The notes under the pieces were generated by a model. It saw nothing but the letters and a program-made list of their open reading frames with translations, had not been told where the DNA came from and searched no databases. Both the position numbers and the translations under genes were made by a program. DNA of 64,000 nt from Nodosilinea sp. E11 (GTDB taxonomy: Bacteria; Cyanobacteriota; Cyanobacteriia; Phormidesmidales; Phormidesmidaceae), in assembly GCF_032813545.1 (NCBI RefSeq), contig NZ_CP136520.1, forward strand, positions 5,016,001 through 5,080,000, written 5' to 3'. Below, in pieces: positions 8,103 through 15,707 of this stretch. The first letter of the stretch is position 1. Every line of letters begins with the position of its first letter.

Positions 8103-9632
8103 ATGTGGAAATTTGTTTTGGGTGCCTTCTCTGCGAGTGGGCTGGTGGGTCTAGTGGTTTTGTTTAACCCTGCAGTGCTGCTACCCGCGCTCTCGGCAGA
8201 CGTGGCCCAGGCCCCCAACGAGGCTCCATCGCCCACCACCCTTGTACACCTGTTTGAATGGACCTGGACCGACATTGCCACGGAGTGCGAAACCTACCTT
8301 GGCCCCCATGGCTACCGAGCGGTGCAAATTTCACCGCCTCAAGAGCATGTGCTGCGGCCCGACTACGGCTACCCCTGGTGGCAGCGCTACCAGCCGGTCA
8401 GCTACCAGCTTGAAAGCCGCAGCGGCAGCCGTGCCGAGCTACAGGAGATGATCGATCGCTGTCGGGCCGTTGGCGTCGCCATCTATGCCGATGCCGTGAT
8501 CAACCACATGGCCGGCTTTGAGGCGGGCATTGGCAGTGCGGGCACTGAATTCACTAAGTATGAATACCCTGACCTCTACGGTCCCAATGACTTTAACGAT
8601 TGTGACCAGCAGGTGACCGACTATAGCGATGCCGACAATGTCACCCAGTGTGAGCTGGTGGGCTTGGCCGATCTCGACACCAACTCTGAGACGGTGCAAG
8701 CTACTCTGGTCAACTACCTGGGGGAGCTAGTTGACATGGGGGTCGCAGGCTTTCGTATTGATGCCGCCAAGCACATTCGCAACGAAGAGCTGGGGCAGAT
8801 TTTGGAACAATTACGCGATCGCTACCCCGAGACCGACCTCTACATCTACCAGGAAGTCATTGACCCCGGCACCGAAGCCATTCGCAAGCAAGACTACTAC
8901 GACAACGGTAACGTGATCGACTTTAAGTATGGTCGCTTTATTGGCGAGGCCTTTTTAGGGCTAGAGGGCCAAACCCTGGCCAATCTGCAAACCCTGGGCG
9001 AGGGCTGGGGGTTGGCCCCTTCTGACCAGGCGGTGATCTTCATCGACAACCACGACAAGCAGCGGGGCCACGGCGGCGGTGGCAACTACCTCACCTACCA
9101 CAGCGGCGATCTCTATAGCCTGGCCAACGTGTTTATGCTGGCCTTTCCCTACGGCAAGGCCCAGGTGATGTCGAGCTTTGCCTTTGAAAACTCTGAGCAA
9201 GGGCCACCCGCCGATGCCGACGGCACCACTCGCCCCGTCTATCAAAACGGCGAGGCCACCTGCTTTGGCGAGTGGGTGTGTGAACACCGCTGGCCAGCTA
9301 TTTCAGGCATGGTGGGTTTTCGCAATGCTACCCAGGCAGACCCCACCGTTACCGACTGGTGGAGTAACCAGGCCAACCAAATTGCCTTTGGCCGGGGCAG
9401 TCTAGGCTTTGTCGCCATTAACCGCGAGGCTGCGCCCTTGACTCACCGGTTTCAAACTCAGCTGCCCCAGGGGCGCTATTGCAACGTGGTGCAGGGTGGC
9501 CTCACCGCCGATGGCACTGCCTGCACCAACGAGGCCCAGGTGGTGTTGGTCAACCGGGCGGGCCAATTTACTGCTACCCTGCCCGAGATGACCGCCCTGG
9601 CCATCCATATCGAGGCTAAGCTAGCTCCCTAA
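8103..9632 (+). CDS. amyA: Secreted alpha-amylase (GH13, animal/Streptomyces-like type)
   Basis: A 509-residue alpha-1,4-glucan endohydrolase that cleaves starch or glycogen. Residues 1-33 form a signal peptide with a hydrophobic core (GLVGLVVLFNPAVLLPALSA), so the enzyme should be exported. GH13 conserved regions are present: ADAVINHM (region I), FRIDAAKH with the catalytic Asp nucleophile (region II), YQEVID with the acid/base Glu (region III) and FIDNHDKQRG with the third Asp (region IV). The Arg and Asn in these blocks, with the HLFEWTW start, point to the chloride-dependent animal/actinobacterial subfamily. The C-terminal part has the beta-sandwich domain C. No starch-binding module is visible. 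It is a single gene, not in an obvious operon. Confidence 0.93.
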   Translation: MWKFVLGAFSASGLVGLVVLFNPAVLLPALSADVAQAPNEAPSPTTLVHLFEWTWTDIATECETYLGPHGYRAVQISPPQEHVLRPDYGYPWWQRYQPVSYQLESRSGSRAELQEMIDRCRAVGVAIYADAVINHMAGFEAGIGSAGTEFTKYEYPDLYGPNDFNDCDQQVTDYSDADNVTQCELVGLADLDTNSETVQATLVNYLGELVDMGVAGFRIDAAKHIRNEELGQILEQLRDRYPETDLYIYQEVIDPGTEAIRKQDYYDNGNVIDFKYGRFIGEAFLGLEGQTLANLQTLGEGWGLAPSDQAVIFIDNHDKQRGHGGGGNYLTYHSGDLYSLANVFMLAFPYGKAQVMSSFAFENSEQGPPADADGTTRPVYQNGEATCFGEWVCEHRWPAISGMVGFRNATQADPTVTDWWSNQANQIAFGRGSLGFVAINREAAPLTHRFQTQLPQGRYCNVVQGGLTADGTACTNEAQVVLVNRAGQFTATLPEMTALAIHIEAKLAP

Positions 9633-9669
9633 TCACCGCTTAACCCATGCCGTGGACATCCTATCGACC

Positions 9670-10284
9670 TTAGCGGGGAGGGGACTCGCTGTCTGGGGCG
9701 GGTTTTTGGGTGCGGTAAAAGGCTTTGATGGCAAAGCGCACCAGCAAGATAAAGAACGCCAGCACCAGCACAAACATCACCACCGGGGCCAGCAGCGCCA
9801 AGACTGAGATCACCACTGCCCCTACCAGTTCTATACCGGCAATTACCAGGTTGGTGGCTCCGCCCGTGGTAGCTGTAGAGACTAGCCGAGTCAGCCCGTT
9901 TAACCCCTTGACCGTAGCGGCCACACCGCCTCCGGCTACGATCGCCACAGTCCATTGAGCAAAGGGGTCAAGCTGGTTGGCCGCGATCGCCATCAGCAGC
10001 GTACCGGCCACCGCCGCTACGGGCAGCGCCACCGTATCGATCACATTGTCGAGCCAGGGCACGCTGTAGGCCAAAATCTCGATCACCAGAGCAATAGAAA
10101 GACTGACAAAGGCAGGGGTGCCCCCCAGCCAGGCCAGGCTATCTACCAGTTCGACATGGGCGAACAGGGCAGCGGCGCTCAGCACCCAAAAGGGCACCAC
10201 CACCCGAAATCCGGCGGCCACTCCCAGCCCTAGGCCCAAGCCAATGCTCTCTAGCAGTTGTAGATCCATAGCGCGTAGATCCAT
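9670..10284 (-). CDS. DUF4126 family membrane protein
   Basis: A hydrophobic protein of about 204 residues matching the DUF4126 pattern: GLGLGLGVAAGFRVVVPF near the start, then ELVDSLAWLGGTPAF, a central PWLDNVIDTVALPVAAVAG segment and four to six membrane helices ending LVLAFFILLVRFAIKAFY. Its role is unknown. The frame extends upstream to 10461 but would overlap the next gene's end. Two ATGs at 10284 and 10269 are duplicates created by a 15-bp tandem repeat, so the start is ambiguous by five residues. The same strand carries the SDR gene upstream, and the two could be co-transcribed. Confidence 0.85.
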   Translation of the reverse strand: MDLRAMDLQLLESIGLGLGLGVAAGFRVVVPFWVLSAAALFAHVELVDSLAWLGGTPAFVSLSIALVIEILAYSVPWLDNVIDTVALPVAAVAGTLLMAIAANQLDPFAQWTVAIVAGGGVAATVKGLNGLTRLVSTATTGGATNLVIAGIELVGAVVISVLALLAPVVMFVLVLAFFILLVRFAIKAFYRTQKPAPDSESPPR

Positions 10285-10396
10285 AGCGATTTGATCCCAG
10301 GTGATTCTCAAACAGCCGCTCATCTGAGTCAGCCATTGGCCTAAGAATAGCCCCAGCTCTGCCCTGCAACAACCCCGACCGCCAGGGCCGACCCGC

Positions 10397-11179
10397 TTAC
10401 CAGGGCAGGCGAGTGCCATCCCAACTAAAAAACTCACCGCTGTCGGCGGGGGTGAGGCCATCCATCACCGCCATTAGCTGGGTGACGGTGCGCTCTACCG
10501 AAAAGAGTTTTTCCGGCGGCACTCCCCGCTGAAAGGGCTCCGACAGCTGGGTGTCGGTGGTGCCGGGGTGCAGCAGCGCCAGAATGGTATTGGGGCTGCG
10601 GCGGGCGTACTCTAACGAAGCGGTTTTGATCAGCATGTTCAGCGCCGCCTTAGAGGCCCGGTAACCGTACCAGCCCCCCAGGCGGTTGTCGCCAATGCTG
10701 CCCACCTTGGCCGACAGAGCGGCAAACAGGCTGGGCTGGTCGTGCTTGAACAGCGGCATGAGATGCTTGGCCAGCAGCACCGCCCCAAAGGCATTGGTCT
10801 GAAGCGATCGCATCAAATTCTCCCCCGTGATCTGCCGCAGGCTTTTCTCGGGCTGCAAGTCGCCGTCGTGGAGCAGGCCGACGCAGTACACCGCCCGGTG
10901 CAGATGGGGAGACTGGGCCTGGAGTTGGGCGATCGCCTCGGCGATCGACGCTTCGTCGGTCACATCCATGGGTAGGCAGGTGAGCTGCGGGTATTGAGCG
11001 GTCAGGCTCAGCAACCCCTGGGCCGACTCGGGGCGGCGATAGGTGCCGTAGACGGTCCCAAAACGGTCATCCTGGAGCAACTGCTGCACAACCCCGAGGC
11101 CAATGCCCCGGCTGGCCCCCACCACCAGGGCGGTTTGCGGAGGGGTGGTTTGAGAAAACAAAGAACGTTCAACGGCCAT
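10397..11179 (-). CDS. Short-chain dehydrogenase/reductase (C-factor-like SDR)
   Basis: A 260-residue classical SDR. The Rossmann cofactor motif TALVVGASRGIGLG is near residue 15, and the DVTDEAS acidic turn indicates the cofactor-binding second strand. The active site is GWYGYRASKAALN, with catalytic Tyr and Lys in YxxxK spacing. The GDNRLGGWYG region and the HPGTTDTQLSEPFQ tail resemble CsgA/C-factor-type SDRs, which often lack a defined small-molecule substrate. The enzyme is probably cytosolic and NADP-dependent. It lies upstream of the DUF4126 gene on the same strand. Confidence 0.9.
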   Translation of the reverse strand: MAVERSLFSQTTPPQTALVVGASRGIGLGVVQQLLQDDRFGTVYGTYRRPESAQGLLSLTAQYPQLTCLPMDVTDEASIAEAIAQLQAQSPHLHRAVYCVGLLHDGDLQPEKSLRQITGENLMRSLQTNAFGAVLLAKHLMPLFKHDQPSLFAALSAKVGSIGDNRLGGWYGYRASKAALNMLIKTASLEYARRSPNTILALLHPGTTDTQLSEPFQRGVPPEKLFSVERTVTQLMAVMDGLTPADSGEFFSWDGTRLPW

Positions 11180-11236
11180 AGTTCCAGGGGTAGCTACCCT
11201 GAATCATAGCCATTTCTGTTGTCTCAGGCAGGGCGC

Positions 11237-11917
11237 TTAGATCGCCCGCAGCCCGCTGATGCCCGACTGTAAAAACAGCAGCCCAAACACCAGGGAGACG
11301 CCGATGACAATGGGGCGGTTGTAGGCGGTTAGCGCTGCCGCCGCGCTGGCCAGCCAGAGTTTAGACTGCCGGGGCAGCACCAGGCGCAGCAGCAAGGGGA
11401 CCAGCAGCAAAGCCTGGGCCAGCAAAATGAACATCAAATAGGCGATCGCTCCGGCCTGCAACCCCAGCTGAGCGGCGGCAATCGTGGCTAAGGCGCTCAG
11501 AGTAAACACCCACAGCTTGACGGCGACGAGGGGCAGCGCTAGCCCAAGGCCCAGCGCCTGTAGGGCGGTGATGCTGTCCATGGCGGCCAGCCACTGGGGC
11601 GGTGGATCGTCGGGGTCGGGCTGTTTGCGCCATTTTTTGTAGGCGGTAATGAGCAAAATAATGCCGAGCACCAGCAGCAGGGTGGCCACCACTGGCCCCT
11701 TCTGACCGCCCCCGGTGGCGGCTACCGATTCCCCCAAAAACAGCCCGAAGGCCGCTCCCTGAAGCAGGCGAGTTAGGGTCATGCCGACGACGTAGGCTGA
11801 GCCTTTGAGCAGCCCCCGATTGGGGCTTTGCAACAACAGTAGGCCAATGATGATTTGTACCGGTACCAGGGCACTACCGACGATGTAGGGCAGCAGTGAG
11901 ACAACAACACTTCCCAT
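11237..11917 (-). CDS. GAP-family (SfLAP-like) six-helix membrane protein
   Basis: About 226 residues from the ATG at 11917; the upstream in-frame extension to 12097 is low-complexity and non-homologous. The N-terminal SLLPYIVGSALVPVQIIIGLLLLQSPNRGLL is split here by the start of the family's first helices and is typical of the GAP/sulfolipid-addressing (SfLAP) family. A cytoplasmic KKWRKQPDPDDPPPQW loop follows, then three more helices. Such proteins have been linked to lipid or peptidoglycolipid transport in mycobacteria; their role in cyanobacteria is unknown. No Shine-Dalgarno is obvious. Confidence 0.8.
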   Translation of the reverse strand: MGSVVVSLLPYIVGSALVPVQIIIGLLLLQSPNRGLLKGSAYVVGMTLTRLLQGAAFGLFLGESVAATGGGQKGPVVATLLLVLGIILLITAYKKWRKQPDPDDPPPQWLAAMDSITALQALGLGLALPLVAVKLWVFTLSALATIAAAQLGLQAGAIAYLMFILLAQALLLVPLLLRLVLPRQSKLWLASAAAALTAYNRPIVIGVSLVFGLLFLQSGISGLRAI

Positions 11918-12124
11918 AGACAAAGGCACTGTGCTGGGAGAATTGGGACGTTTAACAGTCAGCTGCGGTGAATCACCGGATGCCGCTCCGGCACGGTTGC
12001 AGGCTGCGTCTAGCGGCCTGATTGTTCCAAGGGTTGAGCTATACAATCCTAGGGGAGGGGGCTTGAAGGTACAAGATCTGTGTAGAGAATGTAGCAACCG
12101 GACTGTACGGTGTACCCCTCAGCT

Positions 12125-12192
12125 AGGGGTCGGGTGCCTATTCGGAGACACGACCCCAGTCTTTGAGTCTTAAGCCCAGACACCCGACCCCT
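12125..12192. repeat. 12-bp perfect inverted repeat flanking 44 bp
   Basis: AGGGGTCGGGTG at 12125-12136 and its exact reverse complement at 12181-12192 enclose a spacer containing a second GTCGTGTC-like segment. The right arm touches the stop codon of the phosphatase gene. No T-tract follows on either strand, so it is not a clear intrinsic terminator. It may be a small intergenic repeat. Confidence 0.5.
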
Positions 12193-13148
12193 TAAGCCCC
12201 CCTCAGCGCCGCCAGCACCGCGTCGTGGATTGCGCCGTTGCTGACCACTACCCCTTTGTTATTGGGGAAACGGGCGGCGCTGGCAAAATCGAGCGGTTTG
12301 CCGTGCATGTCGGTGACGCGGCCCCCGGCCTCTTCCACCACGATCACCCCGGCGGCGTGATCCCAGATTTTCTCGCGGTAGTCGGGGGTTTTGGGGGAGG
12401 GCAGGCGCAGGTAGAGCACCGCCTGCCCGGCGGCGACAGCAGCGTACTTGGCCTGGCTATCCATCCGTAGAGAGGGAGCGGTGATGCCGACGGCGTGGGC
12501 AACGGCATGCTGCTGGCCGTGGTCGCCGTGGCCCGACTCCATGCTTTCGACCAGGCGGTAGTGGTCGCTGTCGCTGGTGTCGGCCACTGTTAATCGCTGG
12601 GGCTGGCCACCCGCCAGGGGCATCATCACGGTGCCTTCGCCGCGCACCGCCACCAACAGCAGGCCAGTTTCGTTGCCAAAGCTGAGAAAGGGGCAGCCGA
12701 GGACGCCCACTTTGATCTCGCCGTCTTCGATCAGGGCCAGGGCGATCGCATACTGGTCACCGCGCAAAAAGCCCTTGGTGCCATCAATCGGGTCGAGGGT
12801 CCAGTAGCGGGGGGCGACATCGCCGTTGCCGTGGTCAATGTAGCTGAGCACATCGCTATCGGTGGCGCTGGGCAGAGCCTGCTGCACCTGGGCCGTGACG
12901 GCGGCCAGCACCGGGGCGGCCTGGCGTAGGTCTGTGGTGTCTTCTTCGCCCACTACCGGGTCGCTGGGGAAGGCCTCGGCCAGCGCCTTGCAGATCAGGG
13001 CCTGGGCCCCGTAGTCGGCAATGGTGACGGGGCTTTTGTCGTTCTTTTCGATGGCGGCGGGCACCAGGCCCTGGCGTACGGCTTCGCACAGCTGGGCGGC
13101 CTGGGTAACGGCGGCGATCGCGGTTTGTTTTTCCTGGTCGTAGGGCAT
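12192..13148 (-). CDS. Inositol monophosphatase-superfamily phosphatase, CysQ/Hal2-like 3'(2'),5'-bisphosphate nucleotidase
   Basis: About 318 residues from the ATG at 13148; the longer frame merely translates the upstream heptamer repeat. FIG-superfamily metal-binding motifs are present: DPVVGEEDT (first Glu/Asp), WTLDPIDGTKGF (the DPIDGT signature) and KIWDHAAGVIVVEEAGG (the WDxAA motif). The length, the DNGDVAPRYW insertion and the GTKGFLRGDQYA segment fit the Hal2/CysQ branch better than IMPase. Its likely role is removal of the 3'-phosphate from PAP during sulfate assimilation, which would link it functionally to cysC at 36.9 kb. Cytosolic, with Mg dependence expected. Confidence 0.88.
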   Translation of the reverse strand: MPYDQEKQTAIAAVTQAAQLCEAVRQGLVPAAIEKNDKSPVTIADYGAQALICKALAEAFPSDPVVGEEDTTDLRQAAPVLAAVTAQVQQALPSATDSDVLSYIDHGNGDVAPRYWTLDPIDGTKGFLRGDQYAIALALIEDGEIKVGVLGCPFLSFGNETGLLLVAVRGEGTVMMPLAGGQPQRLTVADTSDSDHYRLVESMESGHGDHGQQHAVAHAVGITAPSLRMDSQAKYAAVAAGQAVLYLRLPSPKTPDYREKIWDHAAGVIVVEEAGGRVTDMHGKPLDFASAARFPNNKGVVVSNGAIHDAVLAALRGA

Positions 13149-13159
13149 GGGGGGAGGGG

Positions 13160-13210
13160 GTGAAGGGTAAAGGGTAAAGGGTGAAGGGTGAAGGGTGAAG
13201 GGTGGATGGG
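13160..13210. repeat. Heptanucleotide tandem repeat (TGAAGGG/TAAAGGG)
   Basis: Six consecutive 7-bp units of TGAAGGG or TAAAGGG run from about 13161, followed by degenerate TGGATGGG units. This resembles the short tandemly repeated repetitive (STRR) sequences known in filamentous cyanobacteria. It lies directly upstream of the CysQ-like gene's start. Confidence 0.75.
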
Positions 13211-13280
13211 TAGGTGGGGGATGGTTCCCAGAGAGCACTATAGCGGTTGGAGTTGTGCCCTTAAAACCGAGCGGAGTGAA

Positions 13281-14129
13281 CTACACCGCTTTAATCCAGG
13301 CGCGGGGGCCGAAGTGTTGGCAGCTTTGGGCGGCTATTTGGGCGGCTTTGCTAAGGGCAGCGGTAAAGGGGGATTGCAGGCGGTAGTGGCAAAATGCGCC
13401 GTGGAAGATGTCTCCTGCCCCCAGGGTGTCTTGCACGGTGACCTGAGGTACGGGCAGGGTAGCGTACTGCCCGCGATCGCAGATCTGAAGGGGCTCGGCT
13501 CCGTGGGTAATGGCCACCTCAGCAATCCCCAGGGCGGCGAGGGTCGTCAGAGTGTTGGGGTGACCCGGCAGCGAAAATTTGGCGGCGGCGATCGCGCTAG
13601 TAGCCAGGGACAACACCCTGTCAAACCCCGGTTTCCAACTCCCGGCATCGATCACCACTGGGATGCCTTGGGATTGGGCCTGGGCTGCCAGCGCTTGCCC
13701 CAGGGCCATTTGGTGCCCGTCGATCAGCATGATGTCTACGTTGCTTAAGTATGGCTCTAAACCGTCGGGTGGCTGAACCTGGCGGCCCACTGCGTTGCGG
13801 GAGACAACGGCGCGATCGCCCGTAGCGGCGGTCACCAAAATGGTCGATAGCGGCGGTGGTACCGCTAGGTCAGGGGTCAGATCGACCACCTCAACTCCGT
13901 AGCCCGCCAGTTCTGTGCGAATCATGGTGGCTAGGGGGTGCTGGCCTAGGGCACCCATGACTATCGCCCGGTTGCCCAGGGCTGCGAAGGCGATCGCAGC
14001 GTTGGTCGCTGGCCCTCCGGCCACCAGCAAACTATCTTCTGCAACGATTTTCTCGTTGCTGCCGGGTACCTGGCTGACCCGGTAGATGCAGTCTAGGGTC
14101 ATGAGCCCAATAAACAGTCCGGTGGCCAC
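13281..14129 (-). CDS. PfkB-family sugar/nucleoside kinase
   Basis: A 282-residue ribokinase-type kinase that phosphorylates a small hydroxylated substrate with ATP. The N-terminal FIGLMTLDCIYRV, then VAGGPATNAAIAFAALG (the first PfkB signature with the substrate-binding Gly-Gly) and DTLGAGDIFHGAF (the second signature with the catalytic Asp and anion hole) are all intact. The sequence does not let me choose between ribokinase, fructokinase and other substrates. It is divergent from the small membrane protein and MFS genes at 14.3 kb. Confidence 0.9.
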   Translation of the reverse strand: MATGLFIGLMTLDCIYRVSQVPGSNEKIVAEDSLLVAGGPATNAAIAFAALGNRAIVMGALGQHPLATMIRTELAGYGVEVVDLTPDLAVPPPLSTILVTAATGDRAVVSRNAVGRQVQPPDGLEPYLSNVDIMLIDGHQMALGQALAAQAQSQGIPVVIDAGSWKPGFDRVLSLATSAIAAAKFSLPGHPNTLTTLAALGIAEVAITHGAEPLQICDRGQYATLPVPQVTVQDTLGAGDIFHGAFCHYRLQSPFTAALSKAAQIAAQSCQHFGPRAWIKAV

Positions 14130-14275
14130 GGCAATAATTCTCTCGGCAGATACTAAACGACGAAGGACGGGTTACTGTCAGCAGACTGGGTTTAATCTTG
14201 GGCCTAACTCTGGACTTAACCCTGGGTGTAAGGTGAATAATGCGCTTACTCCCATCAATTCCCTACCGATTTGCC

Positions 14276-14461
14276 ATGGCTGACACCCTACCTCTAGCCT
14301 ACTTGCCCCTGTTTTTACACTGCACAATCGGGCTGGTGGCCGCTCGGGTGGCCTACGGCAAGGGCTACGACCTGGGCCTGTGGCTGCTTTGGGGAACCTT
14401 GGGTGGCACGGTGGCGTTAGTCGATGCCCTCCGGCGATCGCCCCAGTTGCCGCCCCTATGA
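14276..14461 (+). CDS. Small membrane protein overlapping the MFS gene start
   Basis: About 61 residues from the ATG at 14276 (an upstream ATG at 14240 is possible). It has two hydrophobic stretches, LAYLPLFLHCTIGLVAARVAY and LGLWLLWGTLGGTVALVDAL, joined by GKGYDLG, followed by a basic end. Its stop overlaps the MFS start as ATGA at 14458, a strong sign of translational coupling. The family was not recognised. It might be a subunit or small companion of the transporter. Confidence 0.6.
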   Translation: MADTLPLAYLPLFLHCTIGLVAARVAYGKGYDLGLWLLWGTLGGTVALVDALRRSPQLPPL

Positions 14462-15705
14462 TCTCATTCTGGCGACAGCGCGTTAAGCAGTGGCTGCCCA
14501 ACTTCGACCACCGGGTGTGGATTTTAGCGGCGGGGCGGCTGCTATCTCAGGTTGGCATTGGCTTTACGCTGTTCTACGCGCCAATTTTTTTTACCACCCA
14601 GGTGGGGCTGAGCGCTACCCAGGTGGGCCTGGGCATTGGCCTGGGGTCGCTGGCGGGTATGGGGGGGCGGTTTTTGGGCGGGTCGTTGGCCGACTCGCCC
14701 AACTGGGGCCGGCGACCAACGCTGCTGGCCTCGGCTCTGGTGTCGGCGGGGGCCGACGGGGTGCTGCTGCTGGCCAACGATTTCTCGATTTTTTTGGTCG
14801 GCAACCTGCTGATGGGCTTTGGGGTAGGGCTCTACTGGCCCGCCGCCGAGTCGGTGGCCGCCGACATTACCACCTCCGAGCAGCGCAACGAAGCCTATGC
14901 CCTGGTGCGCCTGGCCGACAATCTGGGCCTCGGGGTGGGGGTGGTGGCCGGGGGGGCACTGATTTCGCTCACCGGGGCCTACCGGGCGCTGTTTGCCATC
15001 GACGGCGTTACGTTTCTGCTGTTCTTTGCAATTATCTACTTCGCCATCGCCGAGACGCGCCCGGCGGGCAATGGGGCGCGATCGCTGCTGCAAGGCTGGG
15101 GCCGCGCCCTACGGGACACCAACCTGATGGTCTATGCCGCCGTCAACGTGCTGTTTACCGGCTATCTGGCTCAAATTCAAAGCACTCTGCCCCTCTATCT
15201 CAATCGCTTTGCCGGGGGCGAGCAAGCAGTCAGCGAGGGCACCCTGAGCCTGCTGTTTACGGGTCACGTGGTGCTGGCGGCGATCGCCCAATTGCCCGTC
15301 GCCCGCTGGCTCAACCGCTATAGCCAGGTCCAGGGACTAATGGTGTCGGCCCTGCTGTGGGGGCTGAGCTTTGCCCTGGTCTGGCAGGCGGGACTGGGGG
15401 AGTACCCCGTGGTCTGGGGTGGTCTGGCCCTGGGGATCATGGCCCTAGCCATGGTGGCCTATACGCCCATTGGCTCGGCCCTAGTGGCGGCCCTGGCCCC
15501 CGAGGCGCTGCGAGGGGTTTACCTGTCGGTGAATTCGATGTGCTGGGCTGTGGGTTATTTGATCGGCCCGCCGGTGGGGGGCTGGGCCTTAGACCAAGGG
15601 GCGGCCACGGCCCATAGCTTTTGGCTAGGGTTGGCGGCCACGGTGGTGCCCGCCCTGGGGGTGCTGGCCTGGCTCGACCGCCGGCTCCAGCGGCGGGGTC
15701 TTTAG
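14458..15705 (+). CDS. Major facilitator superfamily transporter
   Basis: About 415 residues with twelve predicted membrane helices. The helix 2-3 loop reads LAGMGGRFLGGSLADSPNWGRR, which carries the G-x-x-x-D-R/G-R-R-type MFS signature. The start at ATG 14458 overlaps the small upstream gene's stop. The helix 4-5 segment LLMGFGVGLYWPAAESVAAD fits drug-efflux or nutrient exporters, but no substrate can be named. It is convergent with the DUF697 GTPase, with almost no gap (2 bases). Confidence 0.92.
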   Translation: MISFWRQRVKQWLPNFDHRVWILAAGRLLSQVGIGFTLFYAPIFFTTQVGLSATQVGLGIGLGSLAGMGGRFLGGSLADSPNWGRRPTLLASALVSAGADGVLLLANDFSIFLVGNLLMGFGVGLYWPAAESVAADITTSEQRNEAYALVRLADNLGLGVGVVAGGALISLTGAYRALFAIDGVTFLLFFAIIYFAIAETRPAGNGARSLLQGWGRALRDTNLMVYAAVNVLFTGYLAQIQSTLPLYLNRFAGGEQAVSEGTLSLLFTGHVVLAAIAQLPVARWLNRYSQVQGLMVSALLWGLSFALVWQAGLGEYPVVWGGLALGIMALAMVAYTPIGSALVAALAPEALRGVYLSVNSMCWAVGYLIGPPVGGWALDQGAATAHSFWLGLAATVVPALGVLAWLDRRLQRRGL

Positions 15706-15707
15706 GT

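Noticed and set aside
13188-13748. 186-codon plus-strand frame opposite the PfkB kinase
   Set aside because: Opposite to an intact PfkB gene with both signatures; composition is typical of a shadow.
14490-15323. 277-codon frame inside the MFS gene in another frame
   Set aside because: The product is Gly/Arg-rich without membrane helices; the MFS frame has twelve helices and a family motif.
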